A stretch of DNA of 43,023 bases from Thermofilaceae archaeon (GCA_027027675.1 JALVKT010000024.1:1-43023), one strand, 5' to 3'. Counted from the stretch's first letter, positions 19,040 to 28,628 are shown. Notes: generated by a model not told the origin, from the sequence alone. Program-made: numbers and translations.

Positions 19040-19482
19040 TCCCTCTCACCCTCAACGCTCTTTATCCTAACGCTGAACGGGTTTTCCAGCTCGAAATCTC
19101 GGCTACCGCATTTGGGGCATTTTAGGAAGGAGTATACGAGCATGGGGAGGTAGTGTAGTGGCGGGTCACTGGTTCCTTCTTCATCGACTATGCTGTGCCC
19201 GCTCGTAGCCTCCTGTATGTAGCGTAGCGCCTCCTTCAGATCCCATCGGTACCCACAGTTCTTACAGACAAAGTGAACTGGCGATTTCAGGATTATGAGC
19301 TCGGCGTTCTGCGCGGGGGTTCCCTGGGCGAGTATTCTGAACGCCTCCTCCATGATGTCCGTCTCGAGCTGTGAGAGCTCGTTTACCTCTATCTCTACGC
19401 GCGTTATCCTCTTTAGCCCCTTTTCTTCGGCGAACCGTGTGACAGCCTCAACTATTGATTGGGTCACGCTCCATTCGTGCAT
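19036..19482 (-). CDS. hypA: Hydrogenase nickel incorporation protein HypA
   Basis: MHEWSVTQSIVEAV N-terminus, two CxxC (CKNC, CPKC) with the long archaeal insertion between them. Confidence 0.93.
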   Translation of the reverse strand: MHEWSVTQSIVEAVTRFAEEKGLKRITRVEIEVNELSQLETDIMEEAFRILAQGTPAQNAELIILKSPVHFVCKNCGYRWDLKEALRYIQEATSGHSIVDEEGTSDPPLHYLPMLVYSFLKCPKCGSRDFELENPFSVRIKSVEGERE

Positions 19483-19539
19483 GGCTGCGATAAAGTATTA
19501 TGACATGAAACTAATAATGGGTTTCTGGGTTACAAAGCT

Positions 19540-20712
19540 GTGCAGAAGCTGGAGCTAGACGCTCTTCGGTATAACCGCGAGGCCGCGGAAAAAGTTAGGA
19601 GGATTATTTGGAAGCTAGCGGGTAGGCTTGGTGGCCGGACTGTAAAGTTGATGAATTTCTGCGGTACGCATGAGTGGACAACAGTTCATTTCGGCTTACG
19701 CAGCCTAATGCCCCCCAACGTTAAACTCGTAGCAGGGCCTGGCTGCCCAGTATGTGTGACCCCCTCCCACTACATCGAAGAATCCATAAGACTTGCAATG
19801 GACGGCGTAAAGGTTTACAGTTTTGGGGACGCATTTAAGCTCCCAGCGCTGCGCAGGGTGAAGGGCGCTAGGAACCTCGAAGAGGCTAAAGCACTGGGCG
19901 GCTCCGTAGAGGTAGTGTACAGCTTCCTAGACGCCGTCAAGAAGGCCCGCGCCGACGACGGTGAAGGAGTCTTTCTAGGGATAGGGTTTGAAACTACGAC
20001 GCCTAGCTACTCGATACCTTTACGTTCTAGGCAGATACCTGACAATCTCTTCTTTCTAAGCGTGTTGAGGCTTACGCCTCCAGCGGCGGACTTCGCTATT
20101 AAAGCGGCGCTTGACAGGGGTCTTACCCCGGTTCAAGGCATAATAGCCCCGGGCCACGTGTCGACGATTATAGGCGCCAAGCCTTGGAAGGAGCTAGCCG
20201 AGAAGTACGGTATTCCCGCGGTTGTATCGGGGTTTGAGCCCTTAGACCTTCTAGTGTCCATCGCGATGCTGTTGAAGATGATAGTTGAGGGTAGAAACAC
20301 CGTGGAGATAGAGTATAAGAGGCTTGTAACCTGGGAGGGCAACATATATGTTCAGAGAGTCAACTCCGAGGTTTTCCAGGTGGAGGATGCCGCGTGGAGG
20401 GGGCTGGGCTTCATACCAGAGAGCGGCCTTGAACTTAAGGGTGAATACAGGAGATACGATGCCGCCAGAGAGTTCGGCATAGAGCCCTTGACTAGGGAGA
20501 AGTGGAGGTACGACCTGCCCGCGGCCTGTAAATGCGCTGATATAACTCTCGGCCTCGCGGAGCCCACGGACTGCCCCATGTTTAAGAAGGCCTGTACGCC
20601 TGAGAGGCCTATAGGGCCGTGCATGGTGTCCCTTGAGGGGACGTGCGCCGTGTGGGCTCGTTTCGGCGGTGGAGGACTGGCCGAGGAGATAGCCCGTGAG
20701 GTGGGTGTCTGA
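19540..20712 (+). CDS. hypD: Hydrogenase formation protein HypD
   Basis: MNFCGTHEWT, GPGCPVCVTP, GFETTTPS, CKCADITLGLAEPTDCPMF. Confidence 0.96.
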   Translation: MQKLELDALRYNREAAEKVRRIIWKLAGRLGGRTVKLMNFCGTHEWTTVHFGLRSLMPPNVKLVAGPGCPVCVTPSHYIEESIRLAMDGVKVYSFGDAFKLPALRRVKGARNLEEAKALGGSVEVVYSFLDAVKKARADDGEGVFLGIGFETTTPSYSIPLRSRQIPDNLFFLSVLRLTPPAADFAIKAALDRGLTPVQGIIAPGHVSTIIGAKPWKELAEKYGIPAVVSGFEPLDLLVSIAMLLKMIVEGRNTVEIEYKRLVTWEGNIYVQRVNSEVFQVEDAAWRGLGFIPESGLELKGEYRRYDAAREFGIEPLTREKWRYDLPAACKCADITLGLAEPTDCPMFKKACTPERPIGPCMVSLEGTCAVWARFGGGGLAEEIAREVGV

Positions 20713-20714
20713 CC

Positions 20715-21017
20715 ATGTGTTGGGGTGTACCTGCTCGCGTGATAAAAATAGGGGAGTATACTGCGCTAGTTGATTTTGGCGGCGGAAGCACGAGGGAAGT
20801 TGTGCTTGCCGCGAAGGATGTGAAGGAGGGAGACCTTGTAATGGTGCACGCTGGCGCCATTATAGGTAGGATTAGCGAAGAGGAACTGCTGAGCTCGTTA
20901 GAGCTGTACAAGGAGATGGCTGTTTCTCTCGCAGATGGGGAGGAGCGGAGGGAGATTGAGGAGTACATTGAGAGGTATAAGCAGTTGCTGGGGGTGAAGA
21001 GTGGTGGTGAAAGCTAG
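20715..21017 (+). CDS. hypC: Hydrogenase assembly chaperone HypC/HupF
   Basis: MCWGVPARVIKIGEYTALVDFGG...; MC start typical of HypC. Confidence 0.93.
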   Translation: MCWGVPARVIKIGEYTALVDFGGGSTREVVLAAKDVKEGDLVMVHAGAIIGRISEEELLSSLELYKEMAVSLADGEERREIEEYIERYKQLLGVKSGGES

Positions 21018-22044
21018 GTTTTTAACTTTGGCTCACGGGGCCGGCGGCGTTGAGACGGGAGAGATCCTGGAAGAACTTGTTCTCTCAAAGTTTCCTCCTG
21101 AGCTTAAGAAGGCCCTAGAGGGTTACGGAACAGACGTACTTGATGATGGTGCGACGCTAAAGATAGGGGGCCTCCACGTAGTCCTCTCCATAGACGCGTA
21201 CACTGTGAACCCGCCGTTTTTCCCTGGTGGAAACATCGGCGTACTGGCTGCCTCTGGCTCGATAAACGACGTTTTAATGATGGGTGGGCGGCCGGTGGCT
21301 ATGATGGACTCCATAGTTGCCCAAGAAGGTTTTCCAGTCGACAAGTTGGACGTGATAATGGAGTCTTTCGCCAAGGTCCTTAGGGAAAACGGTGTCGCCC
21401 TCATCGGAGGAGACCTCAAGGTTTTACCGAAAGACGACCTTAGCGGCGTGGTCATAACAACTGTGGGGGTAGGCCTTGCGCGAAAAGTTATAGTTGATAG
21501 AGACCTCAGGCCGGGAGACAAGATAGTTGTGAGCGGCCCTCTCGGCGAGCATGGGGCCACGATACTTGCGCTCCAGTACGGCGTAGACTTGGGGGAAACC
21601 CAGCTTAGAAGTGATGTCCGCCCGCTCACCGACTTGATGCTTCCCCTGCTTGAGAAGTACGGCGATCACATACATGCGGCTAGAGACCCTACGCGGGGAG
21701 GTCTAGCCATGACTTTGAACGACTGGGCCCGGGAGAGCGGAACCGTCATAGTGGTGGAGGAAGACAGGATTCCCCTGAGAGAACCTGTGGTCTCTTATGC
21801 CGAGATGCTGGGTATAGAGCCTTTAGCCCTTGCCTCTGAGGGCGTGGCCGTACTGGGCGTCGCGGCTGACGTGGCGGAAGAAATAGTTGGCGAGATGCGT
21901 AGGCTCGGCTACAGCGAGGCTTCTGTGATAGGGGAGGCTAGGAGGAGCGAGAAGTATAGCGGATACGTGCTCTATAAGAGCAGTGTCGGCGGAGTAAGGA
22001 TACTTGAGCCTCCTCGCGGAGAACTTGTGCCTAGGATATGTTAA
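21001..22044 (+). CDS. hypE: Hydrogenase expression/formation protein HypE
   Basis: AHGAGGVETGEILEELV, RDPTRGGLAMTLNDWA, C-terminal PRIC thiocyanate-carrier cysteine. Confidence 0.96.
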   Translation: MVVKARFLTLAHGAGGVETGEILEELVLSKFPPELKKALEGYGTDVLDDGATLKIGGLHVVLSIDAYTVNPPFFPGGNIGVLAASGSINDVLMMGGRPVAMMDSIVAQEGFPVDKLDVIMESFAKVLRENGVALIGGDLKVLPKDDLSGVVITTVGVGLARKVIVDRDLRPGDKIVVSGPLGEHGATILALQYGVDLGETQLRSDVRPLTDLMLPLLEKYGDHIHAARDPTRGGLAMTLNDWARESGTVIVVEEDRIPLREPVVSYAEMLGIEPLALASEGVAVLGVAADVAEEIVGEMRRLGYSEASVIGEARRSEKYSGYVLYKSSVGGVRILEPPRGELVPRIC

Positions 22045-22048
22045 AAAA

Positions 22049-23410
22049 TTAGGCCTTTTCGATTTTATCTGCTAGAACCTCTACGATGTTTTTAACCGCC
22101 ACGTCTAGGCCGTATACCCTCGCGTTCATCCTTATCGTGTGTATGCATCCTACGCAGGCCGTGGCCACGACGTCGGCTCCTGACTCCTTTATCTCGTCTA
22201 TCTTTGCCTTGCCGGCTATGTGCATGTCGTGCTCCAGGTTTTTGAGGAACTCCATCTCCTCCTTTGAAATCTTCATGTTCATGCCTGTGAGCTTGCCTAG
22301 GAAGTTTAGTGTGGGAAGCACCACGCAGGCTATGGCGTTTCCTCCTCCACAGCACTTGTTGAAGAGGCCATGGCTTGCAAGTTTCCTAAAGTTGCTGGAA
22401 GCCATTGAGAGAACCTCCGCTGGCTCCTCGATGAGCCCGGCGAAGCGCCCCATCTTGCAGGGGCTGTGCCACGTGACCTTCTCGTCCCCCTTCTTGAACT
22501 TTATTTCTCCGCGCTTTGCGGCTTCAAGCACTAGCTCGACAAAGTGTATCACCTTGAAGGGAGGCTTTTCTCCAACGATTTTTGGCAGGTCGAACCTGAA
22601 GGACGTGTAGGGGTAGCCTCCGTCGCTTAGAACCACGTATTCCGGGCCTATCTCCTTTATGTAGTTGTAGATCCTCTTTATGGTCTCGGCTGCCGCTTCG
22701 CCGTCTCCCGCGAGCGCGCCCACCGGCGCCCTTATGGAGAGCGGGTCGCTGGGCATTGTCCAGTCTACTCCCATTGTTGAGAGTATCTTTACGGCGGAGA
22801 CTATCGCTTCGGGCGAGATCATCGCCTCGGCGAGCGATGTTATGTAGAGGTACTTTGCGCCTTTCTTGTCGAGGGGTAGCTCTCCCCCAGCCGCCTCCTT
22901 AGCTTTTTCCAGTACCTCGCTCCACAGCTTCTTGAACCCCTCAACCTGGTTGTAGGCGGTGCTCACTTCGAGGTCTATCATAGCCTTGAGCGCCGTGGGT
23001 ACGCGTCCGGTCTTTGTAAGGAATCCTCTGACGAGCTTTATCATCTCTCCGCTATGTATGCCGAAGGGGCATGTGACGTAGCAGAGGCCACAGTTTGTGC
23101 AGCGGTAAGCCATCTCGGCCCACTTGTTGAGTTCCTCGGCGCTTCTCGGGACGCCGGCGTGGAAAAGCCAGGGGAAGATCTTCGGCAGTATTGACAGCTG
23201 GCTTCTAGTGAGCTTTCTCAGATTCTCCGCCTTGTTTACTGGTCCATACTCCTCTCCAACAGCGTAGTAGGGGCACGCTGTCTCGCAGGCAGCGCATGAA
23301 ACACAGTTTTCTATGAAGTGCACCATTACCGGGTCCATGTGGCTAGCTATGCTCTCGGCGGCCGCCTTAACCCTTCCCGGATCATATGAGACCCAGTCTA
23401 CCTCTACCAT
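22049..23410 (-). CDS. Isp2/HdrD-like iron-sulfur protein (two 4Fe-4S motifs and cysteine-rich CCG-type domains), hydrogenase electron-transfer partner
   Basis: CVSCAACETACPYYAVG, CTNCGLCYVTCPFG, CCGGGNA, ACVGCIHT; directly downstream of the membrane subunit and hydrogenase genes. Confidence 0.85.
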   Translation of the reverse strand: MVEVDWVSYDPGRVKAAAESIASHMDPVMVHFIENCVSCAACETACPYYAVGEEYGPVNKAENLRKLTRSQLSILPKIFPWLFHAGVPRSAEELNKWAEMAYRCTNCGLCYVTCPFGIHSGEMIKLVRGFLTKTGRVPTALKAMIDLEVSTAYNQVEGFKKLWSEVLEKAKEAAGGELPLDKKGAKYLYITSLAEAMISPEAIVSAVKILSTMGVDWTMPSDPLSIRAPVGALAGDGEAAAETIKRIYNYIKEIGPEYVVLSDGGYPYTSFRFDLPKIVGEKPPFKVIHFVELVLEAAKRGEIKFKKGDEKVTWHSPCKMGRFAGLIEEPAEVLSMASSNFRKLASHGLFNKCCGGGNAIACVVLPTLNFLGKLTGMNMKISKEEMEFLKNLEHDMHIAGKAKIDEIKESGADVVATACVGCIHTIRMNARVYGLDVAVKNIVEVLADKIEKA

Positions 23411-23412
23411 TT

Positions 23413-24201
23413 TTAGACACCCCTCGTGTATTTCAGGTCATACCACTCGTGGAGCTTGCCAAACCAGAAGCTGAAGACGAAGTGCCAGAACTTCGTGAAT
23501 GGTAGCAGTGCCACGAGGGCCTCAGCCAGTATTATGTGGATGCCAAGCATGAGCCTGTAAGTTACGATGTCGCCGCTGGGAAGGTGGTGTGCCGCGAGAA
23601 AGCCGAAGACAAGTATTAGCAGCAACAGTGTGAGGTCGAAGAAGTCGCCGAGCCTTACATGGTGAAGGCCCTGGGCCCTCCTGACAATCTTGTCTCCAAG
23701 CTTGTAGGATACGCCGAGGATCGCCAGTATCGCTAGGACGTCGCCGTTCAATATGATCGTCAAGGGGCCCCATATCGTGTTTACAAAGCCCCACTGCATC
23801 TCAGAAACAGGCTTTATCGGCGAGACCGCAGAGAGCGCCCCAGTGGTCGCCGAGAGGGGTATGGCGAAGGGTTCTAGGAGGGCGTAGGGCGGGAACCAGT
23901 ATGCAAAGAATGCTATGTGCTGGCTAAGCAGAAAGATGAGGGGTATAACGCCGAGGATGTGGAGCATTACGAGGCCTGTTATAAAGTCGTGGGGCTTCCT
24001 CTTGATGCTCTGGATTATGGGGTCTAAAAAAGTCATTACAAGCTCCTTGGCCAGGTGGCCGGCCCCCCTCTTGCGGCGTTCCGGCCTCGGCGCTCTCTTC
24101 CAGAAGAGCAGGTACTTGAGAAGCCTGTACGTCGCTCCGAAGGCGAAGATGCCTACCACGTAGGGGGGAGCGACATAGATTGCGAAGTCTAGGAGATCCA
24201 T
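23413..24201 (-). CDS. Isp1-like membrane subunit (NarI/HdrE/DsrM-like b-type cytochrome)
   Basis: Several TM segments with conserved-looking histidines; located between the hydrogenase large subunit and the HdrD-like gene. Confidence 0.75.
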   Translation of the reverse strand: MDLLDFAIYVAPPYVVGIFAFGATYRLLKYLLFWKRAPRPERRKRGAGHLAKELVMTFLDPIIQSIKRKPHDFITGLVMLHILGVIPLIFLLSQHIAFFAYWFPPYALLEPFAIPLSATTGALSAVSPIKPVSEMQWGFVNTIWGPLTIILNGDVLAILAILGVSYKLGDKIVRRAQGLHHVRLGDFFDLTLLLLILVFGFLAAHHLPSGDIVTYRLMLGIHIILAEALVALLPFTKFWHFVFSFWFGKLHEWYDLKYTRGV

Positions 24202-24207
24202 GCCGCT

Positions 24208-25986
24208 CTACCTCGTTATCATCTTCTTTATTGTCTTGATGCTTCCAACCTGGAGGTGCACGGCGCACGCTATGCAGGGGTCGAAGCTCCTGATCGCCCT
24301 GACGAAGTCGAGGCCCTGCCACTGCTCCGGCGGCACCTCCTCTGTGACAACTGTGTTGTAGACGCTCTGCTCGAAGGGCGACATGCCCCACTTGTCCTTG
24401 GGGGACACGTTGCCCGTGGTAGGCGCATGTATCTGGTAGTTCACTATGCGGCCGCCCTCCTGTACTATCCAGTGCCTAACGGTGCCCCTCGGCGCCTCTG
24501 TGAAGCCGACGCCGAAGGTTCTCCTGCTGGGCGGGCTCCAAGGCCTTGACGTCTTTATGTGGCCGTTCCTCACCATTTCTACGGCTTTAAGAACGTTCTT
24601 CCACGCGATGGCAGCGTCTATTACGAGGTTGAAGGCCCTGGCCAGGTCCCTCTGGAGCGTCGTGGAGTACGGGGGAGCCTTCCATTCGAGCTCCATCTCC
24701 TCCACAACGGCCGGAGGCAGGTCGTCTGCGCCACCGCTCCTAGGCAGCGTGACCTTTAACACCCCGTTGCCGCTGCCGTAATCGTTGGGCTGGTACGCCG
24801 TAACGACGAGCCTCGCTATCGGCCCCACCTCGAACGGCGTGACCGTGCCGTCCTTCCACACGAAGCGTACATGCGCCGCCCAGGTGTACTTGCCATTCCA
24901 GTCTATAGCGCCGGGCTTAGGTATCGTTGTCTTGTTCCAGGGGTGGAAGTGCACGTCCTGCTTGCCCCAGAGCAGCTTGTTGCCCTCCGGGTCGGTCTCG
25001 GTGAACACTGAGTCCCAGTTCTTGTAGAACGCCCTGTCTACGTGCTCCATTATGCTCAGGTTTATCTCCTTGTAGCTCTTCGTCACAAGTTCGCCGTTCA
25101 CGAAGGCGCCCGGCTTAATGTCCCTCTTTATGGCCGCCTCGTCTATGTTCTTGTAGAACTCCTCGGGTGACCCGTTAAGCGCCGAGTACGCCTCGGGGTC
25201 GTCGAACACTCCGCCGCTCACCATGTTGTGCCTATCATACGTCTTGCCCTGATCCTTGTAGCCCTCGTGCTCCTCGTAGAACCATACGAGATCCTGCCAC
25301 ACTGTGTAGACAAACTTCACCCAGGCGGTAAGCTTGGTGAGCCTGTACGTATAGCCTATGAGGAGATACTCGGCGTTCGTGAGGTCCGTGGATATGCCGC
25401 CCGGGATTATCGTGGATGGGTGGCTGTGCCTGCCATATATCATCACGCCGCCCTCCCTGGCGATCCTCTGATACTTGACGGCGAGCTGCCATATCTTCCC
25501 TGAGATGGGGTTGAGACCCCTCATAATGTCAGCTATCTTGGCGAAGCCGTGGATATCCCTGTGAGGAGCATCTATCTTCTGTGCGTCGGCCCATACCCGG
25601 GGAGTCAGCTTCTTCACCATTAGCTCGCTGTAGTCGGGGCCGCCCAGCATGTTGAGGATTATAGAGTGGTCATATAGCGGATCCGTCATGGCGAATGCCA
25701 GGTTCCGGAGCACCACGCCGAAGGGCTCGGGAGCCACCCCGTAGACCATGTCGTTGGCGTGCATGGACGCGTTGGCGTGGCTCGCGCCGCAGACACCGCA
25801 TATCCTCGACGTAATGTGTATCGCGTCCTCGGGGGGTCTGCCCCTGAGGAATACCTCGAAGCCCCTGAACATTGTCGCGAAGACCCAGACATCCTTGGGC
25901 TTCTTAGTGGTTTCATCGACGAGAGCCCTGAGGGCTAGGTGCCCCTCTATCCTCGTTATAGGGTCTATAAACACCTCCCTAACCAT
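24208..25986 (-). CDS. [NiFe] hydrogenase large subunit, group 1 type
   Basis: L1 RICGVCGASHANASMHANDM, L2 SFDPCIACAVH followed by C-terminal peptide LQVGSIKTIKKMITR to be cleaved. Confidence 0.96.
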   Translation of the reverse strand: MVREVFIDPITRIEGHLALRALVDETTKKPKDVWVFATMFRGFEVFLRGRPPEDAIHITSRICGVCGASHANASMHANDMVYGVAPEPFGVVLRNLAFAMTDPLYDHSIILNMLGGPDYSELMVKKLTPRVWADAQKIDAPHRDIHGFAKIADIMRGLNPISGKIWQLAVKYQRIAREGGVMIYGRHSHPSTIIPGGISTDLTNAEYLLIGYTYRLTKLTAWVKFVYTVWQDLVWFYEEHEGYKDQGKTYDRHNMVSGGVFDDPEAYSALNGSPEEFYKNIDEAAIKRDIKPGAFVNGELVTKSYKEINLSIMEHVDRAFYKNWDSVFTETDPEGNKLLWGKQDVHFHPWNKTTIPKPGAIDWNGKYTWAAHVRFVWKDGTVTPFEVGPIARLVVTAYQPNDYGSGNGVLKVTLPRSGGADDLPPAVVEEMELEWKAPPYSTTLQRDLARAFNLVIDAAIAWKNVLKAVEMVRNGHIKTSRPWSPPSRRTFGVGFTEAPRGTVRHWIVQEGGRIVNYQIHAPTTGNVSPKDKWGMSPFEQSVYNTVVTEEVPPEQWQGLDFVRAIRSFDPCIACAVHLQVGSIKTIKKMITR

Positions 25987-25988
25987 GC

Positions 25989-27278
25989 CTACTCACCCTC
26001 CTCCGAAAGCATCTTATCCATAGCCTCCTTCACGTGCTCGGAGACCTTCGCCTTCTTACCCTCGACGCTCTTAGAGATCCCATAGGCGACGCCGGCGCCC
26101 ACGAGGAGAGCCCCTATAGCCGCCGCCCCCTCCAGGCCCGTGGGAACCCTGGGCGCGTTAAGCGGCTTGTAGAACGGCTCATAGGAATCCGTGAAGCCGG
26201 GCATTGTGCAGCCTATACATACACCGCCTGTGCGCGTGGGTCCTCCAATCCCGTTTACCCAGCCAACCTTGTTCCACGGACAGTTCGAAATGGGACCCTT
26301 GCACCCGACGGCGTAGAGGCATGCCGCGGTGTTCTCGCCGGGGTACTGCCTGAAGTCTCCCGCAGCATAGCTGCCAGCCCTTGGGCACTGCTCATGAACT
26401 GTACGCCCGAAAATCCACTTTGGCCTCCAGTAGGCGTCGAGCTCCGGGAGAGGCAAAAGCCCCTTCGCCCAGAGCACCAGGTTCGCTAGAACTCTTAGCT
26501 GGCCGTTACCATTTGCGGGGCATCCCGGCACCGCCACCGCCGGCCTGCAGTTGGGGTCGCCGGGCTTCGAGGGGACACATTCTCCATCGACAAAGCGTCT
26601 GAAAGGCTCAGCTTCGGGTAGCCTATGTACGAGGCCCTTTATACCCCTTATCGGGTCATCGAAGAAGCCTACAGCCCCTGTGGGGCTTGGAGACCAGCTT
26701 GACTTTGGCAAGCCGGGCACGGGCTCCAAGACCTTGTTGGCCACGAGGCCGCCGTAGGAGGCACAGTTGCCCACGGCAACGACAGCTACTGCTCTTTTGA
26801 GCAGGCGGCGCATCCACTCGGTACACGATATGGGCTTGCCGTTCTCGTCACCCACGAAACAGTAGTAGTCGCTGCCGGGCGGCCCCCCAGCCTTCTCGTC
26901 CTGGGGGAAGGAGCCTTCAAGGACGAGGACGTAAGGGTCATACTTGCCTTCCACGGCGCCCCTCGCTATGTCGAGGGCCGCCTCTCCCCATTCAGGCATT
27001 ACCGTCTCGTGGAACACGAGCTTTACGTTGCCGGGCCCCACAACGTGGCTGTTTCCGGCGAGAACGTCTATGAGGTCCGGCTCGGTGGCCTGGATAAGTG
27101 CCGTCGTGTTTCCGGCGCAGTCCTGTGCTTCGAACCAGACGATGTTTATTGTCCCACTGGCGGCGGCCGCCGCAGCGTCCCGTATAAGCTCGTCCCAGTT
27201 GAGGGATGCGAGAAGCGCTGTGGTGCCGGCCAGTTTTAGAAAGTCTCTTCTACTTAGCTTAACGCTGGTTGAGGCCAT
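25989..27278 (-). CDS. [NiFe] hydrogenase small subunit with Tat signal and C-terminal TM anchor
   Basis: Tat signal [19 protein letters not shown], cysteine motifs ([21 protein letters not shown]), C-terminal hydrophobic segment. Confidence 0.95.
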   Translation of the reverse strand: MASTSVKLSRRDFLKLAGTTALLASLNWDELIRDAAAAAASGTINIVWFEAQDCAGNTTALIQATEPDLIDVLAGNSHVVGPGNVKLVFHETVMPEWGEAALDIARGAVEGKYDPYVLVLEGSFPQDEKAGGPPGSDYYCFVGDENGKPISCTEWMRRLLKRAVAVVAVGNCASYGGLVANKVLEPVPGLPKSSWSPSPTGAVGFFDDPIRGIKGLVHRLPEAEPFRRFVDGECVPSKPGDPNCRPAVAVPGCPANGNGQLRVLANLVLWAKGLLPLPELDAYWRPKWIFGRTVHEQCPRAGSYAAGDFRQYPGENTAACLYAVGCKGPISNCPWNKVGWVNGIGGPTRTGGVCIGCTMPGFTDSYEPFYKPLNAPRVPTGLEGAAAIGALLVGAGVAYGISKSVEGKKAKVSEHVKEAMDKMLSEEGE

Positions 27279-27305
27279 TTTCTGGCGCCTCCAAATAATT
27301 AATGA

Positions 27306-27320
27306 ACATATTTAATATGT
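27306..27320. promoter_or_regulatory. 15-bp dyad upstream of the hydrogenase small-subunit gene, candidate promoter/operator
   Basis: ACATATT-T-AATATGT perfect 7-bp arms, 28 bp upstream of the start codon. Confidence 0.35.
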
Positions 27321-27437
27321 GTTATGTATACAATTATTAATCTCTAGAGGCTGGTAATACTTTTAATAAAAAAGAATAATATGGTCCAATAATTACATAG
27401 AGCAACCTTAATTTTTAGCGTCCAACCACCTTTCTTT

Positions 27438-28109
27438 GTGAGCATTAAAGAATTCATTCGATTTTCAAAAGAACTGGCTGCTATATATGAAGAGCTAAAA
27501 TCCTCTCTTATAGGGCCGTTGCCCAGCGTCTCAGACCAGCTGGCAGAACTGCTCTATAAAATGCCTCCCGCCAAGGAAGAAGACATCAATAAACTTTCAA
27601 GCGAGCTTGAAAAAGCAGGCCACGGCGACCTCGTAAAAAAGCTCCTGGACAAGCCGCCAAGAGTACTCGTAGGGGTGCTCTACTCCTATGGTACATGCGG
27701 CGAAGCCGCCTATAACGCATATAAGAGCCTCCTAAGCAATCCGCCCAGCGGAAACGTCGTTATAGAGGATTTTTCAACTGACGCGCTTACCGTGGCAGAC
27801 ACTATAAGGGACAGCGGGGCGGACAAGGTAGTTATCTTAACGATAAAGAGGCGGGGCCGTGAACCCGGGGTTTACGTGAGACACGTGACTCTTAAACAGC
27901 CTTCAGCTATAGAGGCCGTAGAGGAGATTAGGCCTAGCCTTGAGGGACTACTAGACGTAGATGCCCTGCTTAGGGGACTTAACGTATTCCTAGGAGAAGG
28001 GGACATTGAGGTACACGAGTGTGAGCCGGAAAGTGAGAGCTGCGAGGAATGCACTAAGCTGCTAATAGATTCCCTTATGGAGACACTGGGTATGCGGGAT
28101 GGCGTGTGA
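27438..28109 (+). CDS. Degenerate hydrogenase-maturation-protease-like protein with N-terminal extension
   Basis: RVLVGVLYSYGTCGEAAYNAYKSLL...DKVVILTIKRRGREPGVYVRHVTL...DIEVHECEPESESCEECTKLLIDSLMETL tracks the HybD-type fold of the following gene but lacks its apparent metal-binding residues. Confidence 0.55.
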   Translation: MSIKEFIRFSKELAAIYEELKSSLIGPLPSVSDQLAELLYKMPPAKEEDINKLSSELEKAGHGDLVKKLLDKPPRVLVGVLYSYGTCGEAAYNAYKSLLSNPPSGNVVIEDFSTDALTVADTIRDSGADKVVILTIKRRGREPGVYVRHVTLKQPSAIEAVEEIRPSLEGLLDVDALLRGLNVFLGEGDIEVHECEPESESCEECTKLLIDSLMETLGMRDGV

Positions 28110-28617
28110 CCGCGTACTAGTGGTTGGTGTCGGGAACAGAATGTACGGCGACGACGCCTTCGGCCCCGCTATGATAGACGCGCTTAGACGGTGCGGGTTT
28201 CCCTGCGACACTGCTGACAGCGATGGCGGGCTTTTCTTCCTAGCTTCACTCCTCGAGGATAAAGAACTCGTAGTCTTCATTGATATTCTAGATGAAGAGT
28301 ACGGTTCACCGGGCGACGTTGTAACGTTGACCCTTAATCCTTCCAGGCTTAGCGGCGAAGACTACGCGCGCCTCTTCTCAATGGAGACCTCGCCTCACAC
28401 GGTTACGCCGGCGCATATAGTGGCCGTAGCGTACTCGGGGGGCATTTTCCGCGGAAAAGCGGTGGTTGTCGGCGTGGTGAGCACTGCTACGGGTTTTGCG
28501 CAGCCGCTCTCCGACACCGTGAAGAAAAGAGTTGTTGATGTGTGCGAGAAAGTTTCCGAGATACTTAAGGTAAGGTTTGACTGCTCCTGCGTAGGAAAAA
28601 TACTTGGTGTAACTTAG
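28099..28617 (+). CDS. Hydrogenase maturation protease (HybD/HycI family)
   Basis: VLVVGVGNRMYGDDAFGPAMIDAL, LVVFIDILDEEYGSPGDVVTLTL, SPHTVTPAHI. Confidence 0.88.
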   Translation: MACDRVLVVGVGNRMYGDDAFGPAMIDALRRCGFPCDTADSDGGLFFLASLLEDKELVVFIDILDEEYGSPGDVVTLTLNPSRLSGEDYARLFSMETSPHTVTPAHIVAVAYSGGIFRGKAVVVGVVSTATGFAQPLSDTVKKRVVDVCEKVSEILKVRFDCSCVGKILGVT

Positions 28618-28628
28618 AGGCGTGGAGG

